From Planococcus citreus (GTDB lineage: Bacteria > Bacillota > Bacilli > Bacillales_A > Planococcaceae), in NCBI RefSeq assembly GCF_003664125.1, contig NZ_RCCP01000003.1:62001-126000 (forward strand): a stretch of 64,000 bases of DNA, given 5' to 3'. The translations under genes were made by a program, and so were the position numbers. Positions 60,558 through 64,000 of this stretch are shown here, one piece after another; the stretch's first letter is position 1; the number at the start of each line of letters is the position of its first letter. The notes beneath the pieces were generated by a model that did no database searches, had not been told where the DNA came from, and was given only the letters and a program-made list of their open reading frames with translations.

Positions 60558-60608
60558 AGTGAGTCACCTTCGCCTGCTTTAGCAGTTCGGTTGTGGCTCA
60601 CTTTTTTT
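60558..60608 (+). terminator. Terminator-like hairpin with no clear gene
   Basis: AGTGAGTCAC pairs with GTGGCTCACT (60558-60567 with 60593-60602, one wobble), an inner CTGCT/AGCAG stem, then seven T. The nearest plus-strand gene ends 660 bp upstream, so it may be the end of an old or small transcript. The gap 59898-60672 otherwise holds only the IstB relic. Confidence 0.6.
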
Positions 60609-60672
60609 AAGTGGAAAGTTAATTAGAAAACCATAAAAAAAAGAGTGGATATGATCCACTCTAGTAAAGTAT

Positions 60673-60873
60673 TTATTCAGGTTCTTGCCAAAACAAGTCA
60701 TCCAGTGTTCTGCCAAGTGTGTGGCAGATTGCCAAGCAAAGAGTCAGCGTCGGATTATACTTGCCTAATTCAATGAGACCGATTGTTTGGCGAGACACAC
60801 CAATTCGGTCTGCAAGTTCAGCCTGGGATAGATCGTGTTCGGTCCGGGCCATTTTGAGCTTAATGTTTTTCAT
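60673..60873 (-). CDS. XRE-family transcriptional regulator (66 aa)
   Basis: A 66-residue single-domain regulator: MKNIKLKMARTEHDLSQAEL, helix-turn-helix around LADRIGVSRQTIGLIELGKYNPTL (in pieces), ending LGRTLDDLFWQEPE. Such minimal Cro/CI-like proteins often sit beside a DUF6773/DUF2178-type membrane protein, exactly as here: the upstream membrane gene overlaps it by 14 nt. The start MKNIK follows GGTGAT; a longer ORF is unlikely. It probably controls its own operon. Confidence 0.85.
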   Translation of the reverse strand: MKNIKLKMARTEHDLSQAELADRIGVSRQTIGLIELGKYNPTLTLCLAICHTLGRTLDDLFWQEPE

Positions 60874-61393
60874 CGTTATCACCAGACTCATCATGGAGCA
60901 TTCTGTCTATGGATTTCTCACTGTTTCTCTTGAGGATTTCATTTCCACCTACTATGAAAATAAGGAAAAAAGGTAAGTAAATCATCAATGAAACGAGGGC
61001 AGTCAGAAAGAAATAATAGATGCTTTGAAGCAGGCCGTCTGCGTATTGAACGGCACTGTTCGTACCAAAGACGAGCGCAATAACAACGCCGAGCGTGATA
61101 CTTGCGACCAGATTTTTCTTTTGTTGCGGCCATTTGCTTTCACGATCATGCATTTCAATTTCAGCGGAAAATACACCGAGACTTGTTGATCGATACATAA
61201 AATATACAGCGCTTAAGAAGAGGATTAATAATTCTGTTGTGACGCTTTCGATACCACGATTGTAAATGAAATATTTGAAAACAATTGAAACCACTGCGAT
61301 CACCATAACCAAAATATGAATTTCTGCATAAATTTTATTTTTAGTATTGGTGATGCGTTCGTCTTTAATGCCAGATTTTTTGAAAAGCCCCAC
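60860..61393 (-). CDS. DUF6773-like membrane protein, partner of the XRE regulator
   Basis: A 177-residue protein with four hydrophobic helices (about 28-47, 54-72, 100-120 and 132-160) and charged loops. Its arrangement (small membrane protein then XRE, overlapping) is recurrent in Firmicutes. GTG start 8 nt after AAAGGAGG; a longer ATG frame contains that site. The final DESGDNDEKH tail overlaps the regulator start. Role unknown; membrane anti-regulator is a guess. Confidence 0.68.
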   Translation of the reverse strand: MGLFKKSGIKDERITNTKNKIYAEIHILVMVIAVVSIVFKYFIYNRGIESVTTELLILFLSAVYFMYRSTSLGVFSAEIEMHDRESKWPQQKKNLVASITLGVVIALVFGTNSAVQYADGLLQSIYYFFLTALVSLMIYLPFFLIFIVGGNEILKRNSEKSIDRMLHDESGDNDEKH

Positions 61394-61637
61394 GATATAC
61401 GCCTCCTTTACCATTTAAAGTAAGTGTACTTAATAATAATTTGAAAAGAAATATATATGTGTCTTTTTGTAATTTAAAATGTTCTTTTAGTCATATATAC
61501 TATTGTAAAGGGAGGATTAGAGATCTCGAAATTACAGGCAAGTTTCTTGAGTAAGATAGAAAGAGGCTAGAAGAATGATCCCATTACAGATCCATTTCTC
61601 TAGTTTCTTGTAGGATGTCTTCACCCTCTTGAAACGC

Positions 61638-61682
61638 AAAAACCCGATCCGGTGGGAGGTTCCCACACAGGATTGGGCTTTT
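61638..61682 (-). terminator. Terminator of the radical SAM gene
   Basis: Long imperfect stem AAAACCCGATCCGGTGGGA with TCCCACACAGGATTGGGCTTTT and a 3-nt loop; T-run on the minus strand. Confidence 0.78.
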
Positions 61683-61685
61683 CAT

Positions 61686-62816
61686 TTAAACGGTAATTTT
61701 TGATTTTTGGACGGTGAAATCGATGTCCGGGTAGTAGGCATCTTTCACTAATAAATTCGGTCCGAGGCATTTGGCCGCTGGGCAATGGCAGGCGATTGTT
61801 TTGGCTAATGGTCGCTCCAGCCAGCGGTCAAGCATTGCCGGCAGCGAATCGTGCTGGATATTGCCCATCGCGGGTGTGTCGCCGAAATCGGTGACGATGA
61901 CTTCGCCGGTGAAGATGTTCACATTGAGCCGTGATCGTCCGTCCGGGTCATTGCGGACGGTGACGTTTTTGCTTGCGTGGATGCGGTTCAGGAGTTGAAT
62001 GTCTTCGTCGTTTTGGCTGCACGGGTAAAACGGCAATGTACCGAAGAGCATCCAGACATTTTCATCGCGGGCATCCAGTAATTCGTGGATCGCTGTTCTC
62101 GTTTCATCGAGCGACAGCACTTCCAATTGGCTGGCGAAATCGCTTGGGTACATCGGATGCACTTCGTGGCGCGCGCATTTCATTTCTTCAATGATTTGTT
62201 TATGTATGTTCTTCAGATGAGGCAGGGTCCGCTTGTTCAGCATCGTTTCTGCCGAGACCATGACGCCTGCTTCTGCGAGTGCGCGGCTGTTGTCGATCAT
62301 GCGCTGGAACTGTTCAGCCCGGCGCTCACGAGATGGCTTACGTTCCATATTGGCAAATCCGCCATCGACAAAATCATCGATGGTACCCCAGTTATGGGAA
62401 ATGTGCAGGACATCCAAATAAGGGGCGATTTCCATATAGCGGTCCAGCGGCATGGTCAGGTTTGAATTCATCTGGGTGCGGATGCCGCGTGCACGGGCGT
62501 ATTTCAGGAGGGGCAAGACATAATTGGCGACCGATTTTTTCGAAAACATCGGCTCTCCGCCCGTCAAACTGATGGTCCGCAAATGAGGGATTTCATCGAG
62601 GCGCGAAAACAGCAATTCGATCGGAAGCGCGTCCGGATCTTTGTGCTCAAGCATATAGCCGACCGCACAATGTTCACAGCGCATATTGCATAAATACGTC
62701 GTGGTGAATTCGATGCTGGATAAGGTCAGTTTCCCGTGGTCTTCAATATCCATATACGCTTCCCATGGATCGTATTGGGGGGTGATCTGTTTAAGTGTTG
62801 TTGCCTGGTTTTCCAT
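61686..62816 (-). CDS. yfkAB: Radical SAM/CxCxxxxC motif protein YfkAB
   Basis: A 376-residue radical SAM enzyme. The 4Fe-4S site is Cys43, Cys47 and Cys50 in TYLCNMRCEHCAVGY, with SAM-binding LTGGEPMFSKKS. The C-terminal C-x-C-x4-C is in CHCPAAKCLGPN, the diagnostic second cluster site of the YfkAB family. Substrate unknown. Start MENQATT follows TTAGGAG by 8 nt; a start 17 codons earlier is less likely. Monocistronic. Confidence 0.88.
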   Translation of the reverse strand: MENQATTLKQITPQYDPWEAYMDIEDHGKLTLSSIEFTTTYLCNMRCEHCAVGYMLEHKDPDALPIELLFSRLDEIPHLRTISLTGGEPMFSKKSVANYVLPLLKYARARGIRTQMNSNLTMPLDRYMEIAPYLDVLHISHNWGTIDDFVDGGFANMERKPSRERRAEQFQRMIDNSRALAEAGVMVSAETMLNKRTLPHLKNIHKQIIEEMKCARHEVHPMYPSDFASQLEVLSLDETRTAIHELLDARDENVWMLFGTLPFYPCSQNDEDIQLLNRIHASKNVTVRNDPDGRSRLNVNIFTGEVIVTDFGDTPAMGNIQHDSLPAMLDRWLERPLAKTIACHCPAAKCLGPNLLVKDAYYPDIDFTVQKSKITV

Positions 62817-63037
62817 ATGTATCGTACTCCTAATCATTTTTTCGACTCTTAAGTATGCGCTTTTCATATGGCTCGCGCAAGAGCTTGTTTAATATGCCAT
62901 AAAGGGTGTGAACTATTTTAACTTATCCTTTTATCATTTTTTAAATAAATATTCTATTTTTTTGAGCTTTTTGCTAGTAATCAAACGTGTGTTCCGGTAT
63001 ATTAAAAGCATATCACTATGGAATGAGGTGCGTTTCG

Positions 63038-63364
63038 ATGGTGCTAGCGATCAAAGAAGTGAACGGATTCGAAAAAGGTATGGAATATACGAGGGATCTT
63101 GAGTTTTTGTCATGCTTTACAAACGACGAACATCGGGTCGTCTCTTTAATAGATACAGATGGCAATGTTTTTTACTGGACCACTACGGAAGCTTCGCCTG
63201 AATATCGAAACTTCCGGTTAAAAGCTACTTATACATTTAAAGTTAGTTATATATCGACCATACTAGGCCCTTCAAGCCCGAAGGTCATTATTGCAGATTT
63301 GAATGACGTAACAGCCAGAAAAAGCATGTATGGCAAGGCAAAGCGCTTTAAATTAAATGCTTGA
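63038..63364 (+). CDS. Hypothetical protein (108 aa)
   Basis: Soluble 108-residue protein with LIDTDGNVFYWTTTEASPE, FRLKATYTFKVSYIS and VIIADLNDVTARKS, a beta-rich pattern that could be an OB-like or DUF-type fold. I do not recognise it. The ATG at 63038 follows GAGGTG; the longer ORF lacks a site. A terminator follows. Confidence 0.6.
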   Translation: MVLAIKEVNGFEKGMEYTRDLEFLSCFTNDEHRVVSLIDTDGNVFYWTTTEASPEYRNFRLKATYTFKVSYISTILGPSSPKVIIADLNDVTARKSMYGKAKRFKLNA

Positions 63365-63429
63365 TTCAAATAAATCATCGCTCTGTGTCGAAATATATTC
63401 AGGGTAGATACTGCAATTGCATGCAAAAT

Positions 63430-63475
63430 AAGCCGTATCCAGAAACCTCAAGGGTCAATGGATGCGGCTTTTTTT
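63430..63475 (+). terminator. Terminator after the 108-aa gene
   Basis: 12-bp stem AAGCCGTATCCA/TGGATGCGGCTT (63430-63441 with 63459-63470, wobble), then T's. It also lies just downstream of the convergent monooxygenase stop. Confidence 0.8.
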
Positions 63476-63494
63476 GTGTGTTTTCATTGCTGTC

Positions 63495-64000
63495 TCAATC
63501 TGACTTCTCTCCAAACGCCACAATTCCAAAAGACTCCAAATACATCTTCAACACACGCAGCCATTGCTTCTCAGTCGCAAGCGCCACATGGCCATCCGGC
63601 CGGATCAAGTACAGCGCGTCTTGCTTGAATCCCGCGTCTTTCATTCTAGATTCCCAGGCAAACTCATGGAGCTCAAGCGACTGCGAGCGGGCAAAGTCGA
63701 TGAGTTCAGGAGTCGCTTTGCCATAGATATGGATTTGCCAATCGACGGAGCGCAGCGGCGCGAAATTATCGCCGTTTGCGGTTTCAATCCATGGCAAGCG
63801 CATGCCGGCGAAGATTTTGCCGGCTTTGCCTTTGCTTAAGAGACTGCTGCGGTAATTGATGTGGATTTGGGACAAAATTCTAAATGCATTTTTTGAAGCG
63901 AACGAAAATTTGAATACCGACGGCAAGGCGTAAGGCACTGCGTAATCCCGCAATAAAGTCCCGGGCAGTTTTTGATTGACAATCGTATGGAACGCTTTGT
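63495..64000 (-). CDS. FAD-dependent monooxygenase, C-terminal part (runs off right edge)
   Basis: The last 168 codons, open to the window edge, so the N-terminal FAD domain is outside. The conserved end reads FAGMRLPWIETANGD, VDWQIHIYGK, LYLIRPDGHVALA, the C-terminal thioredoxin-like domain and R-P-D-G-H-V motif of phenol-hydroxylase/aromatic-ring FAD monooxygenases (TfdB/PheA/rifampicin-monooxygenase group). Substrate cannot be told from this part. Confidence 0.8.
   Translation of the reverse strand, partial: KAFHTIVNQKLPGTLLRDYAVPYALPSVFKFSFASKNAFRILSQIHINYRSSLLSKGKAGKIFAGMRLPWIETANGDNFAPLRSVDWQIHIYGKATPELIDFARSQSLELHEFAWESRMKDAGFKQDALYLIRPDGHVALATEKQWLRVLKMYLESFGIVAFGEKSD

Overview
The window looks like chromosome of a low-to-moderate GC Gram-positive bacterium of the Planococcaceae/Bacillaceae type. 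The reasons are strong AGGAGG-type ribosome sites before nearly every gene, many small lipoproteins with a Leu-Ala-Ala-Cys lipobox, GTG and TTG starts, a YfkAB-type radical SAM protein, an intramembrane-sensing histidine kinase beside an ABC exporter, and dispersed intergenic repeats of the kind seen in Planococcus and Bacillus. No tRNA, rRNA or CRISPR array was found.

Layout. 1-2.3 kb: end of a maltose acetyltransferase and small housekeeping or hypothetical genes. 2.7-8.2 kb: a LacI regulator and the catabolic operon it probably controls (histidinol-dehydrogenase-like enzyme, GntP permease, 3-hydroxyacyl-CoA-dehydrogenase-like enzyme, SDR), with a paired palindromic operator at 3732-3782. 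8.2-9.2 kb: gene-free, holding two 174-bp direct repeats and a mosaic dispersed repeat. 9.2-18.6 kb: dicarboxylate/amino-acid symporter, TIGR01777 epimerase, nucleotidyltransferase, DinB-like protein, membrane proteins, CPBP protease, a penicillin-binding-protein-like lipoprotein whose three catalytic motifs are all degenerate, and an Abi_2/HEPN protein. 18.9-29.9 kb: the most striking block, nine genes between two related hairpin terminators. They read as a complete predicted route for using pantothenate (vitamin B5) as a carbon and nitrogen source: DUF997/PanF uptake pair, M20 amidohydrolase, SDR, aldehyde dehydrogenase, D-malate/tartrate-type decarboxylating dehydrogenase, class III aminotransferase, CoA-acylating methylmalonate/malonate-semialdehyde dehydrogenase and a divergent PucR regulator. 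The enzyme classes match, step for step, the pantothenate degradation reactions described biochemically in pseudomonads (EC 3.5.1.22, 1.1.1.106, 1.2.1.33, 1.1.1.84, 2.6.1.18, 1.2.1.18).

29.9-42.5 kb: MFS exporter, two-component system plus ABC exporter, small membrane proteins, an M48 protease fused to ankyrin repeats, and lipoproteins including a truncated duplicate. 42.5-60.4 kb: an AT-rich accessory/defence island. It holds a DUF3990-type toxin and partner, type I restriction-modification hsdR-hsdM-hsdS, a DUF262 / DUF3696-type ATPase / unknown three-gene cassette, a stand-alone deaminase-like protein and small partner, a PD-(D/E)XK nuclease, a broken gene, a STAND-type ATPase with TPR repeats, and an IS21 IstB relic touching the STAND stop codon. 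60.6-64 kb: return to chromosomal genes (XRE regulator plus membrane partner, YfkAB-type radical SAM protein, small hypothetical, and the end of an FAD monooxygenase running off the right edge).

Functions are read from sequence motifs and gene context only; nothing was searched against a database.
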